Below are positions 1 to 5,801 of a stretch of DNA of 5,801 nucleotides, piece by piece (the first letter of the stretch is position 1; each line of letters opens with the position of its first letter). The translations under genes and the position numbers were made by a program. The notes below the pieces were generated by a model, which saw nothing but the letters and a program-made list of their open reading frames with translations, searched no databases and was not told where the DNA came from. Source of the DNA: Methyloceanibacter sp. (GTDB lineage: Bacteria; Pseudomonadota; Alphaproteobacteria; Rhizobiales; Methyloligellaceae); assembly GCA_025449615.1 (NCBI GenBank), contig JANWJA010000027.1, positions 1 to 5,801 of the forward strand, written 5' to 3'.

Positions 1-553
1 CGATCGTCAGCTGCGTGCGCGGATATTGGCGGAGCGTGTGCAACATTGCCGGGATTGTCGCCAGCCATTTCGCGACCGCGTGTTGCTTCCTGAACCGGTC
101 GCGGTCGCTGACGAGATAGGGATAGATCCCGATCGAAGAGTTGTTGATGAAGATCTTGTCGTTGACTGAAGCGACGTCGATCCTTCGACGGGTCCCGTTG
201 GCGATGGCCGCGACCGCCTCGTCGAGGTCAAGCGGAACGCCAAGGTCTTTGGCGAAATGATTGAGCGTACCGAGCGGCAGCACGCCGAGCGGAACCGACG
301 TACCGGCAAGCGCGCTCGCCACAACGCGGATGCTGCCGTCGCCACCGCCTGCCACCACGGCGTCGGTCTCGCCCGACTCGCCACGCTTGGCCGCGTCTTT
401 GGCAGCTTTCTGTAGGTTATGTTGCACGACGATGGCGATTTCGGCGTCCACGCCGTGCTTTGCAAACGATGCCGCCAGCCGCGCCTCGAGAGTCTCATTG
501 GACGCGTGCTCTACCGCGCCTGCGGCCTCGTTGAGAAGCGCGACGATCTTCAC
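1..553 (-). CDS. Diacylglycerol/lipid kinase family protein, N-terminal part (runs off left edge)
   Basis: The 184 visible codons read as the N-terminal half of a DAGK-catalytic-domain protein. Members phosphorylate lipid alcohols such as diacylglycerol with ATP at the cytoplasmic membrane face; the substrate cannot be told from this fragment. Visible motifs are an N-terminal beta strand followed by NEAAG (residues 8-12), the nucleotide-binding AGGGDGS (68-74), GVLPLGTLNHFAKDLG (90-105) in the position of the family's GTxND block, and NNSSIGIYP (137-145). The chosen start is GTG at 553-551, because the first strand of the fold begins at once (MKIVALLN) and AGG lies 6 bases upstream. An in-frame TTG at 580-578 is an alternative; a perfect AGGAGG (601-596) sits 15 bases before it. 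The gene follows the aminotransferase by 28 bp on the same strand, so co-transcription with bioB is likely. The family call is firm; no biotin role is evident. Confidence 0.85.
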   Translation of the reverse strand, partial: MKIVALLNEAAGAVEHASNETLEARLAASFAKHGVDAEIAIVVQHNLQKAAKDAAKRGESGETDAVVAGGGDGSIRVVASALAGTSVPLGVLPLGTLNHFAKDLGVPLDLDEAVAAIANGTRRRIDVASVNDKIFINNSSIGIYPYLVSDRDRFRKQHAVAKWLATIPAMLHTLRQYPRTQLTI

Positions 554-581
554 CTGCGGCCTAACGCGATGAGGGGGCAAA

Positions 582-1430
582 TCATCCCTTCTTGGCCTCC
601 TCGATATAGAGCTCCCGGAACAGCTTCGCGGTTCTGCCGGGTTGCCCGTCTCCGATCCTGATCCCATCGATCTCAACGATCGGCAGCACGAAGGCCGAGG
701 CCGCGCTCATGAAGGCTTCCCGCGCGGAGAGTGCCTCCGCCACGGTGAACGGCCGTTCCTCGACGCGAACGCCCTCGATCTCGGCGAGCCTCAGCACGGA
801 GCGGCGCGTCACCCCCGGCAAAATATGGTGCCCGAGCGGCTGGGTGCGGACGATGCCGTCTTTGTCGACAATGAAGGCGGAAGACGAGGTGCCCTCGGTC
901 ACGTAACCGTCCTCGACCATCCAGGCCTCATAGGCGCCGCTCAGCTTGGCTGCTTGCTTGCCCATGGCCTGGCCGAGCATGGCCGTCGATTTGATGTCGC
1001 GCCGCTTCCAGCGAATATCGGGGATGGTGATGATCTTGACGCCTGTGGTTGCGTAAGGGTTCTCGATCAGGGGCCGGCTTTGGGTGAAGGCGACCACGGT
1101 CGGCTCGGCGTCTTCCGGATAGGCAAAATCGCGATCGGCCACGCCGCGCGTGATTTCCAGATAAACGATGCCTTCGTCGAGTTTGTTCCGCGCGATCAGC
1201 TCTTCATGCAGTGCCCGAAGTTCTGCATGGCTGAGGGGAGCGGGAAGCGCGATCTCTCGCATCGAACGGTCGAGCCTCGCCAAATGGGCGGTGAAATCGA
1301 GCAGTTTGCCTTCGATGACAGCCGTCACTTCATAGACCCCGTCACCGAACAGAAAGGCGCGATCGAACACAGAGATTTTTGCCTCTGCCTCCGGCACGTA
1401 GCTGTCATTCACATAGACGATGCGGGACAT
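582..1430 (-). CDS. Class IV PLP aminotransferase, D-amino-acid transaminase type
   Basis: This 282-residue protein matches the length and motif order of D-amino-acid transaminases, cytoplasmic PLP enzymes that interconvert D-alanine and D-glutamate with their oxo acids. The N-terminus (VNDSYVPEAEAKISVFDRAF, residues 7-26) leads into FLFGDGVYEV. The PLP-binding lysine is K147 in RRDIKS, and E179 in VTEGTSS corresponds to the cofactor-contacting glutamate. The motif after ITRG reads DRDF (99-102): the arginine of the Bacillus D-AAT RxH carboxylate trap is present (R100) but the histidine is replaced by F102, so the substrate is uncertain. Branched-chain aminotransferase and aminodeoxychorismate lyase share the fold and are weaker alternatives. 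ATG at 1430 was chosen because it gives the family N-terminus; an in-frame GTG at 1469 would add 13 residues inside bioB. It lies 10 bp after the bioB stop with no clear ribosome site, suggesting translation coupled to bioB. Confidence 0.85.
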   Translation of the reverse strand: MSRIVYVNDSYVPEAEAKISVFDRAFLFGDGVYEVTAVIEGKLLDFTAHLARLDRSMREIALPAPLSHAELRALHEELIARNKLDEGIVYLEITRGVADRDFAYPEDAEPTVVAFTQSRPLIENPYATTGVKIITIPDIRWKRRDIKSTAMLGQAMGKQAAKLSGAYEAWMVEDGYVTEGTSSSAFIVDKDGIVRTQPLGHHILPGVTRRSVLRLAEIEGVRVEERPFTVAEALSAREAFMSAASAFVLPIVEIDGIRIGDGQPGRTAKLFRELYIEEAKKG

Positions 1431-1440
1431 GTTTGAGGTG

Positions 1441-2490
1441 TCAGGCGCTTGTTCCCACGCCTTCGACACGCAAGCCAGCCTGGTCGATCAGGTCGCGATC
1501 GTCGGACGTGTCGGGATTACCGGTGGTGAGCAGCTTGTCGCCGTAGAAGATCGAATTGGCGCCGGCGAGGAAGCAAAGGATCTGGGCTTCTTTAGTCAGC
1601 TCCTGGCGTCCCGCCGAAAGCCGCACGCGCGACAACGGCATCATGATCCGCGCCGCCGCCACCATGCGCACGAGATCGAGCGGATCGACCGGCGGCGTGT
1701 CCTCGAGCGGCGTGCCGCGCACCGAGACCAGCGCATTGACCGGCACGCTCTCGGGATGCGGATCGAGATTGGCGAGTGTCTCCAACAGCCGCGCCCGGTC
1801 GCGAATGCTTTCGCCCATGCCGATGATGCCGCCGCAGCAAACTTGTAGCCCTGCGCGCCGCACCCGCTTCAGCGTATCGAGCCGATCCTGATAGGTTCGC
1901 GTCGTGACGATGGCGCCATAAAACTCCGGCGACGTATCGAGATTGTGATTATAGGCGGTGAGCCCCGCCTCGGCGAGCCGGTCGGCCTGCTCCTGGGTCA
2001 ACATGCCAAGCGTGACGCAAGCCTCCATGCCGAGCTGGCGAACGCCCTTGACCATCACCAGCACGCTGTCGAAATCCTCGCCATCCTTGACCTCGCGCCA
2101 GGCAGCGCCCATGCAGAAGCGCGTCGCGCCTTCGTCCTTCGCGAGCTTGGCCTTGGCGAGCACGTCGTCGACATCGAGCAGCGTTTCGCGCTGCAATCCC
2201 GTCTTCTTGGCGTAATGCGCCGATTGCGGGCAATAGGCGCAGTCCTCTGGGCAAGCGCCGGTCTTGATCGAGAGCAGGCTCGCGAGTTGCACCGTGCCGT
2301 CTTCGTGGTAGCGGCGATGCACGTCGCGCGCCTGGTCGACTAGCTCGAGAAGGGGCTTTGACAGCAGCTCAATGACCTCGTCCCGGGTCCAATCGTGGCG
2401 CGTTATGCCGTCTTCCCGGCTTTCAGTGGCATGAGAAGTCGTATGCCCGTTGCCATTGATAGGATTCGCGTTTTTTTGAAGCTCTGTCAT
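1441..2490 (-). CDS. bioB: Biotin synthase BioB
   Basis: BioB is the radical-SAM enzyme that inserts sulfur between C6 and C9 of dethiobiotin, the last step of biotin synthesis. The 349-residue product carries every expected cluster ligand. The radical-SAM motif is C80-x3-C84-x2-C87 within [15 protein letters not shown]. The [2Fe-2S] ligands correspond to C126 (RFCMGAAWR), C158 (EACVTLG), C218 ([12 protein letters not shown]) and R290 (RVRLSAGR). Their spacing matches E. coli C53/57/60, C97, C128, C188 and R260 with a nearly constant offset. [12 protein letters not shown] (180-191) and [14 protein letters not shown] (313-326) are further family signatures. The roughly 27-30 extra N-terminal residues are polar and unlike the rest of the protein. 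ATG at 2490 was taken because it is the first one clear of bioF; longer reading would run into bioF on the opposite strand. No strong Shine-Dalgarno precedes it. It is divergent from bioF and heads the minus-strand group. Confidence 0.97.
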   Translation of the reverse strand: MTELQKNANPINGNGHTTSHATESREDGITRHDWTRDEVIELLSKPLLELVDQARDVHRRYHEDGTVQLASLLSIKTGACPEDCAYCPQSAHYAKKTGLQRETLLDVDDVLAKAKLAKDEGATRFCMGAAWREVKDGEDFDSVLVMVKGVRQLGMEACVTLGMLTQEQADRLAEAGLTAYNHNLDTSPEFYGAIVTTRTYQDRLDTLKRVRRAGLQVCCGGIIGMGESIRDRARLLETLANLDPHPESVPVNALVSVRGTPLEDTPPVDPLDLVRMVAAARIMMPLSRVRLSAGRQELTKEAQILCFLAGANSIFYGDKLLTTGNPDTSDDRDLIDQAGLRVEGVGTSA

Positions 2491-2538
2491 GGATTTGGAC
2501 TGGTTGCTGCCCCTGTTCGCCTCCGCTAATACAGGATC
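2491..2538. promoter_or_regulatory. Divergent bioB / bioF promoter region (48 bp)
   Basis: These 48 bases separate the start codons of bioB (minus) and bioF (plus) and must hold, or lie beside, both promoters. The only AT-rich spot is around 2525-2532. On the plus strand it gives GCTAAT (2525-2530), with TTGCTG at 2504-2509 as a weak -35 (spacer 15). On the minus strand it gives TATTAG (2531-2526), whose -35 would fall inside bioF. A 5-bp inverted repeat, CCTGT (2512-2516) and ACAGG (2531-2535) separated by 14 bases, overlaps this spot. I see neither the alphaproteobacterial BioR box (TTATMKATAA) nor a BirA-type operator. That a divergent promoter exists follows from gene layout; the exact hexamers are guesses. 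Confidence 0.45.
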
Positions 2539-3723
2539 ATGGGAACGAGCGAAAGCAGGTACAGGGCCTTTCTCGAGGGACGCGGCCGTGAAGGCCTGCG
2601 CCGCGAGCTGATCCAGTTCGAGGTCCTGGACGCCCGCTCCGTCAAGGTGGCCGGCAAGACCTATGTTAATCTCGCCAGCAACGACTATCTGGGCCTGCGG
2701 TTCCACCCGGAGGTGATCAAGCGGGCGAGCGAATGGGCCTCTCTCTATGGCACCGGTTCCGGCGCCTCACGCCATGTCACCGGCAATCTCTCTGCCTTCG
2801 ATGCGCTCGAGGCGAAGCTCGCGCGGCTGAAGGGCAAGGAGGCGGCCCTGATCATGGCCTCCGGCTTCCAGACCAATGGCGCGGTGCTGCAGGCTCTTCT
2901 GGACAAGGCGGTGCTGGGTGAAGAGCCGCTCGTCTTCTCCGACCGGTTCAATCACGCCAGCATGCATTTCGGCTGCATCGCGGCCGGCGCGCGGCAGATC
3001 CGCTACCGCCATGCCGATCCCCGCCACCTCGCGCAACTTCTGAGTCAATATCAAGGCGATACGCGCCCCAAGTTCATTCTGACTGAGAGCGTGTTCTCGA
3101 TGGATGGCGATGTTGCGCCGATCGGGGAGATTGCGACACTAGCGCGCGAGCATGAAGCCATGCTCTTTGTCGATGACGCGCATGGCACCGGCATACTTGG
3201 CCCGCATGGCGCGGGCCTATCGGCCGGCGCCGACTTCGCCATCGGCACCTTCTCCAAGGCGCTTGGCGGTTTCGGCGGTTATGTCGCCTGCTCGGAGACG
3301 GTGCGCGACTATCTCGTCAATCGCTGCAGCGGGTTGATCTATTCCACGGCGCTGCCGCCGCCTGTGCTCGGCGCCATGGACGCAGCGCTTGATCTTCTGC
3401 CCTCAATGGATCGTGAGCGGGCACATGTGGCGAGCCTCGCCGCTCGCTTCCGCGACGGAGCCAACGCGCTCGGCCTCGACACCGGCGGCTCCTCGACACA
3501 GATCGTCCCGGTGATCCTGGGCACGCCCGAGGCAGCGCTGTCGATGAGTGGCGAGCTGCGCCGCGCCGGCTTCTGGGGGGCGGCGATCAGGCCGCCGACC
3601 GTGCCCAACGGTACCGCGCGGCTGCGACTGGCGTTTACCGCAGCGCATGAACACTCGGATATCGATCGGCTGTTGGAGATCTTCCAGGCGCAAGAGCCGC
3701 CACGCCGGGCAACGGCGCATTGA
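2539..3723 (+). CDS. bioF: 8-amino-7-oxononanoate (KAPA) synthase BioF
   Basis: BioF is a PLP enzyme of the alpha-oxoamine synthase family that condenses pimeloyl-ACP (or pimeloyl-CoA) with L-alanine, releasing CO2, to form KAPA in the cytoplasm. The 394-residue product is close to the 384 of E. coli BioF and aligns over its whole length. Signatures in order: [10 protein letters not shown] (44-53), [13 protein letters not shown] (71-83), the substrate-site histidine in FNHAS (H139), [12 protein letters not shown] (183-194), VDDAHGTG (211-218), the PLP-lysine motif [11 protein letters not shown] (K240), LIYSTALPP (266-274) and [16 protein letters not shown] (349-364). The last motif and the following [14 protein letters not shown] are typical of BioF rather than of the related ALA synthase or KBL. 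ATG at 2539 gives the expected N-terminus; AGG (2533-2535) sits only 3 bases upstream, so the ribosome site is poor. It is the first gene of the plus-strand operon. Confidence 0.96.
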   Translation: MGTSESRYRAFLEGRGREGLRRELIQFEVLDARSVKVAGKTYVNLASNDYLGLRFHPEVIKRASEWASLYGTGSGASRHVTGNLSAFDALEAKLARLKGKEAALIMASGFQTNGAVLQALLDKAVLGEEPLVFSDRFNHASMHFGCIAAGARQIRYRHADPRHLAQLLSQYQGDTRPKFILTESVFSMDGDVAPIGEIATLAREHEAMLFVDDAHGTGILGPHGAGLSAGADFAIGTFSKALGGFGGYVACSETVRDYLVNRCSGLIYSTALPPPVLGAMDAALDLLPSMDRERAHVASLAARFRDGANALGLDTGGSSTQIVPVILGTPEAALSMSGELRRAGFWGAAIRPPTVPNGTARLRLAFTAAHEHSDIDRLLEIFQAQEPPRRATAH

Positions 3724-3734
3724 CGAAAAGCCGC

Positions 3735-4358
3735 ATGCGCTTCGTGCTCGTCCATGGCTGGGGCTTCCACGCCGGCATCTGGGATCAATTCGTTCGCCAT
3801 CTCCCGGACGCTGAGATCGCCCGCGTCGATCTCGGCTTCATCAAAGGCGGTCCAGCAGGGGTGAGCGATTGGCATCCCGACAGCATCGCCGTTGGACACT
3901 CGTTCGGACTTCTTTGGCTGCTCAAGCAAGGGCAGGGGCGTTTCCGCGCACTCGTCAGCATCCAGGGCTTCGATTGTTTCTCCTGCTACATCCCTAAGTC
4001 GCGCGTGCTCGGCATGCAGCGCACCCTCAAGAGAGACGCCGACGCGACGCTTCGCGGTTTCTGGAAGGGTTGCGGCACTGAGCCCTTCGCGTCGAAGAAC
4101 GCGCTCAATGTCGAAGCGCTCAATGTGGGTCTCGACTGGCTCGCCTCCTGGGACGCTCGGGAGGAGCGGCGAGCCTTGACCTGTCCCACACTCGCTCTCG
4201 CCTCGCTTGACGATGCAATCGTGCCGCCCTCGATGAGCGAGACGGTCTGGAACGGCGATGTTATATGGTCTGACAGCAGCGGCCACGCGCTACCGCTGTT
4301 ACGCCCCGACTGGTGCGCCTCTCGAGTCACTGATTTTGCCCATGCAATACGACCGTAA
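3735..4358 (+). CDS. bioH: Compact BioH-like pimeloyl-ACP methyl ester esterase (alpha/beta hydrolase)
   Basis: The proposed role is hydrolysis of pimeloyl-ACP methyl ester, which ends the disguised fatty-acid elongation started by BioC. From ATG 3735 it has 207 residues. HGWG (7-10) forms the oxyanion-hole region as in E. coli BioH. The nucleophile is S56 in GHSFG, the acid is D160 (or D159) in SLDDAIVP, and the base is H184 in SSGHALP. The stretch from residue about 125 (NVEALNVGLDWLASWD) to the end follows E. coli BioH closely. It is about 50 residues shorter than E. coli BioH (256), near the size of BioG, and has H in place of W before the serine. No signal peptide is seen. A TTG at 3720, overlapping the bioF stop as TTGA, would add 5 residues and couple translation; ATG was preferred because the first beta strand (RFVLVHGWG) follows it directly. 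Position between bioF and bioC supports the role. Another esterase specificity cannot be excluded. Confidence 0.75.
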   Translation: MRFVLVHGWGFHAGIWDQFVRHLPDAEIARVDLGFIKGGPAGVSDWHPDSIAVGHSFGLLWLLKQGQGRFRALVSIQGFDCFSCYIPKSRVLGMQRTLKRDADATLRGFWKGCGTEPFASKNALNVEALNVGLDWLASWDAREERRALTCPTLALASLDDAIVPPSMSETVWNGDVIWSDSSGHALPLLRPDWCASRVTDFAHAIRP

Positions 4359-5076
4359 CATTGCCATCGCCCGGAGCTTCGAGGCCCGCGCGGAAGCCTA
4401 CGAACTCCACGCCGATCTTCAAGCGAGCATTGCTGACCGCTTGGCGCTGTTGCTGCCGCCGCTTGAGGCTCCGCGCGTGCTCGAGCTCGGCTGCGGCACG
4501 GGGCTCTTCAGCCGCCATCTGGTCGCGCAATATCCTGATGGCAATTTCGTCTTCACCGATCTTGCGAGAACCATGTTGGAGCAATGCCGCCTCAATATCG
4601 GCCTGCGGGTTCGCGGGCGCGCCCGTTTTACTCAGATGGATGGCAACCAGCCGGATGCGGCGTTGGGCAGCTTCGATCTCATCACCACCAGCATGGCGCT
4701 ACATTGGCTAAGCGATCCTGTCGCGAGCCTCGCCAAATTGCGCTCACTGCTGGCTCCAAATGGAGTTCTGCTGTTCGCCACGCTTGGACCTGAGAGTTTC
4801 GCCGAGTGGCGTAGTGCGCTTGATGCGGAAGGACTCTCGGACGGCGTAATCACCAGTCCGACGCTTCCCGGCATCGTCGCCGAGGAGTGCAGCATCGTCG
4901 ATGCATCGACACTTGCCTTCTTGCGCCGCATGAAGCGCGTCGGCAGCGCCACGCCGCGCGAGGGTTACGCGAAATTGTCGGCGGGCCAACTCCGCCGCGC
5001 CATTCGCGCGTGCGATGCGAGGACCGGCGGCCGCGTCACCTGGCACATTATTTATGGTCGCCTTGGCGCTCTATGA
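4342..5076 (+). CDS. bioC: Malonyl-ACP O-methyltransferase BioC
   Basis: BioC uses S-adenosylmethionine to methylate the free carboxyl of malonyl-ACP (or malonyl-CoA), disguising it as a primer for fatty acid synthesis and so starting pimelate formation. The 244-residue product compares with 251 in E. coli. It opens with the BioC-type N-terminal pattern SFEARAEAYELHADLQ (12-27). It then has SAM-binding motif I VLELGCGTGLFSRHL (46-60), an acidic residue at the end of the second strand (D73 in FTDLA), the FDLITTSMALHWL block (111-123), and GVLLFATLGPESFAEW (141-156). The C-terminal RMKRVGSATPREG (196-208) and WHIIYGRLG (234-242) match the family's LKxIGA and YHLxxG regions. ATG 4342 was chosen because it begins this pattern; upstream in-frame codons lie within the preceding gene. 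The two genes overlap by 17 bp and there is no clear ribosome site, so translational coupling is likely. The 3' end overlaps bioA. Confidence 0.9.
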   Translation: MQYDRNIAIARSFEARAEAYELHADLQASIADRLALLLPPLEAPRVLELGCGTGLFSRHLVAQYPDGNFVFTDLARTMLEQCRLNIGLRVRGRARFTQMDGNQPDAALGSFDLITTSMALHWLSDPVASLAKLRSLLAPNGVLLFATLGPESFAEWRSALDAEGLSDGVITSPTLPGIVAEECSIVDASTLAFLRRMKRVGSATPREGYAKLSAGQLRRAIRACDARTGGRVTWHIIYGRLGAL

Positions 5077-5801
5077 GCCCGTTGCCTCGAGACCTTCGAT
5101 CAGCCCCGCATAGGCTCGGCCCAATTCCTCATCGGTGATGCAATAAGGCGGCATCAGATAGACGGTCGATCCGAGCGGTCTGATGTTCAGGCCGTGCGCC
5201 AGATACCAATTCCGCAACGCCGTGCTTCGCTTCGACTGATATTCGTCCGGCCCTTTCAGATCGAACGCAAGGATCGATCCGATCACGCGTGGCCGCTCGA
5301 CGCCGTCCCGCGATGCAAGCTCGGGCAGGAATGCCCGATGGCGCTTCTCGATCCGGGCGATGCGGGCAAGCGTCTTCTCATCCTCGAAGAGTTGCAACGA
5401 GCGTAGCGCCACCGCGCAAGCCAGCGGATTGGCGGTGAAGGAGTGACCGTGGGGGAGGGCGCGGTCAAAGCTATCTCCAAGAAATTGCTCGAAAATCTTG
5501 TCCCGCGCCGCGGTCACTGCCATCGGCATGTAGCCGGAGGTCAGCCCCTTCGACAGGCAGACCAGGTCCGGGACCACGCCGGCTTGTTCCATGGCAAACA
5601 TCGTCCCCGTTCGCCCAAAACCCGTCGCCACTTCATCGAAAATCACCAACACACGGGCCGCATGTGCCAAATCGACGATAGACTTCAGGAAACTCGGCCG
5701 ACACAGCCGCATTCCCCCTGCGCCCTGCAGCAGCGGCTCGATAATCAGCGCCGCGACGTCTTGCGGCGAGACCGAAAGCTCCGCTTCGAGCGCCGAGAGC
5801 G
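5071..5801 (-). CDS. bioA: Adenosylmethionine-8-amino-7-oxononanoate (DAPA) aminotransferase BioA, C-terminal part
   Basis: BioA is a class III PLP aminotransferase converting KAPA to 7,8-diaminopelargonate (DAPA), between BioF and BioD. The 242 C-terminal residues are visible (E. coli BioA has 429); the reading frame continues through the right edge. Visible motifs, numbered from the edge: LIIEPLLQGAGGMRL (18-32), the cofactor aspartate in VIFDEVATGFGRTG (D55, with R63 matching the E. coli substrate-site R253), the PLP lysine in CLSKGLTSGYMP (K84), HGHSFTANPLACAVAL (117-132), and NIRPLGSTVYLMPPY (205-219) with R207 equivalent to E. coli R391. The D55-K84 spacing of 29 equals that in E. coli. 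The familiar amino donor is SAM, but some block details resemble lysine-using Bacillus BioA, so the donor is open. It converges on bioC: its TAG stop (5073-5071) lies in the last bases of that gene, leaving no space for a terminator. Confidence 0.93.
   Translation of the reverse strand, partial: LSALEAELSVSPQDVAALIIEPLLQGAGGMRLCRPSFLKSIVDLAHAARVLVIFDEVATGFGRTGTMFAMEQAGVVPDLVCLSKGLTSGYMPMAVTAARDKIFEQFLGDSFDRALPHGHSFTANPLACAVALRSLQLFEDEKTLARIARIEKRHRAFLPELASRDGVERPRVIGSILAFDLKGPDEYQSKRSTALRNWYLAHGLNIRPLGSTVYLMPPYCITDEELGRAYAGLIEGLEATGS

Noticed and set aside
7..498. Minus-strand frame starting at an ATG inside the lipid kinase region.
   Set aside because: The protein is Arg/Ser-rich with no domain; a different minus-strand frame over the same bases gives GGGDG and other lipid kinase motifs.
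554..581. A terminator between the aminotransferase and the lipid kinase.
   Set aside because: The 28-bp gap has no convincing hairpin followed by a T run, so read-through is more likely.
642..1436. Open frame of 264 codons on the plus strand opposite the aminotransferase.
   Set aside because: It mirrors codon-position GC bias of a well-supported gene and shows no recognisable domain or ribosome site.
2491..2538. BioR box (TTATMKATAA) or BirA operator controlling bioB/bioF.
   Set aside because: I read the whole gap on both strands and neither consensus is present; only an unrelated 5-bp inverted repeat was found.
2491..2706. A longer bioB reading frame, with 72 extra codons upstream of the chosen ATG.
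   Set aside because: The extension lies antisense to the start of bioF and shows no BioB similarity; BioB-like sequence appears only downstream of 2490.
3339..4286. Open frame of 315 codons on the minus strand opposite bioF and the esterase.
   Set aside because: It crosses the junction of two clear genes, is rich in Ala/Arg/Ser/Glu as antisense of GC-rich coding DNA usually is, and has no recognisable motif.
4258..4341. Upstream extension of bioC by 28 codons.
   Set aside because: These codons are the esterase coding region in another frame, and the BioC N-terminal pattern begins only after ATG 4342.

Overview
This window is a biotin (vitamin B7) biosynthesis locus from a GC-rich bacterium. 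It is probably an alphaproteobacterium, and Hyphomicrobiales would fit. That placement is inferred from overall protein character and base composition; no rRNA or other lineage marker is present. Coding density is close to 100 percent. I see no tRNA, rRNA, insertion sequence, CRISPR array or phage gene.

Layout, left to right. Minus-strand block (1-2490), in transcription order: bioB (biotin synthase), a class IV PLP aminotransferase of the D-amino-acid transaminase type, then the start of a diacylglycerol kinase-family lipid kinase that leaves the window at the left edge. A 48-bp gap (2491-2538) separates bioB from the divergent plus-strand block. That block (2539-5076) holds bioF, a compact BioH-like alpha/beta hydrolase and bioC, packed with minimal or negative spacing. 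At the right, bioA lies on the minus strand and converges on bioC, with a 6-bp overlap of the two 3' ends; its 5' half is outside the window.

How the genes work together. BioC methylates the free carboxyl of malonyl-ACP so that fatty acid synthesis can extend it to pimeloyl-ACP methyl ester. The BioH-like esterase removes the methyl group and ends elongation. BioF condenses pimeloyl-ACP with L-alanine to KAPA (8-amino-7-oxononanoate), BioA transaminates KAPA to DAPA, BioD (not in the window) closes the ring to dethiobiotin, and BioB inserts sulfur to give biotin. Every step except BioD is represented, so bioD is expected nearby, most simply upstream of bioA beyond the right edge.

Nothing here amounts to a clearly new system. 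Points worth a second look are the unusually small esterase, the aminotransferase 10 bp behind bioB with a changed substrate-binding motif, the three-direction layout with a very short shared promoter region, and an 11-codon ORF bridging the aminotransferase stop and the lipid kinase start.
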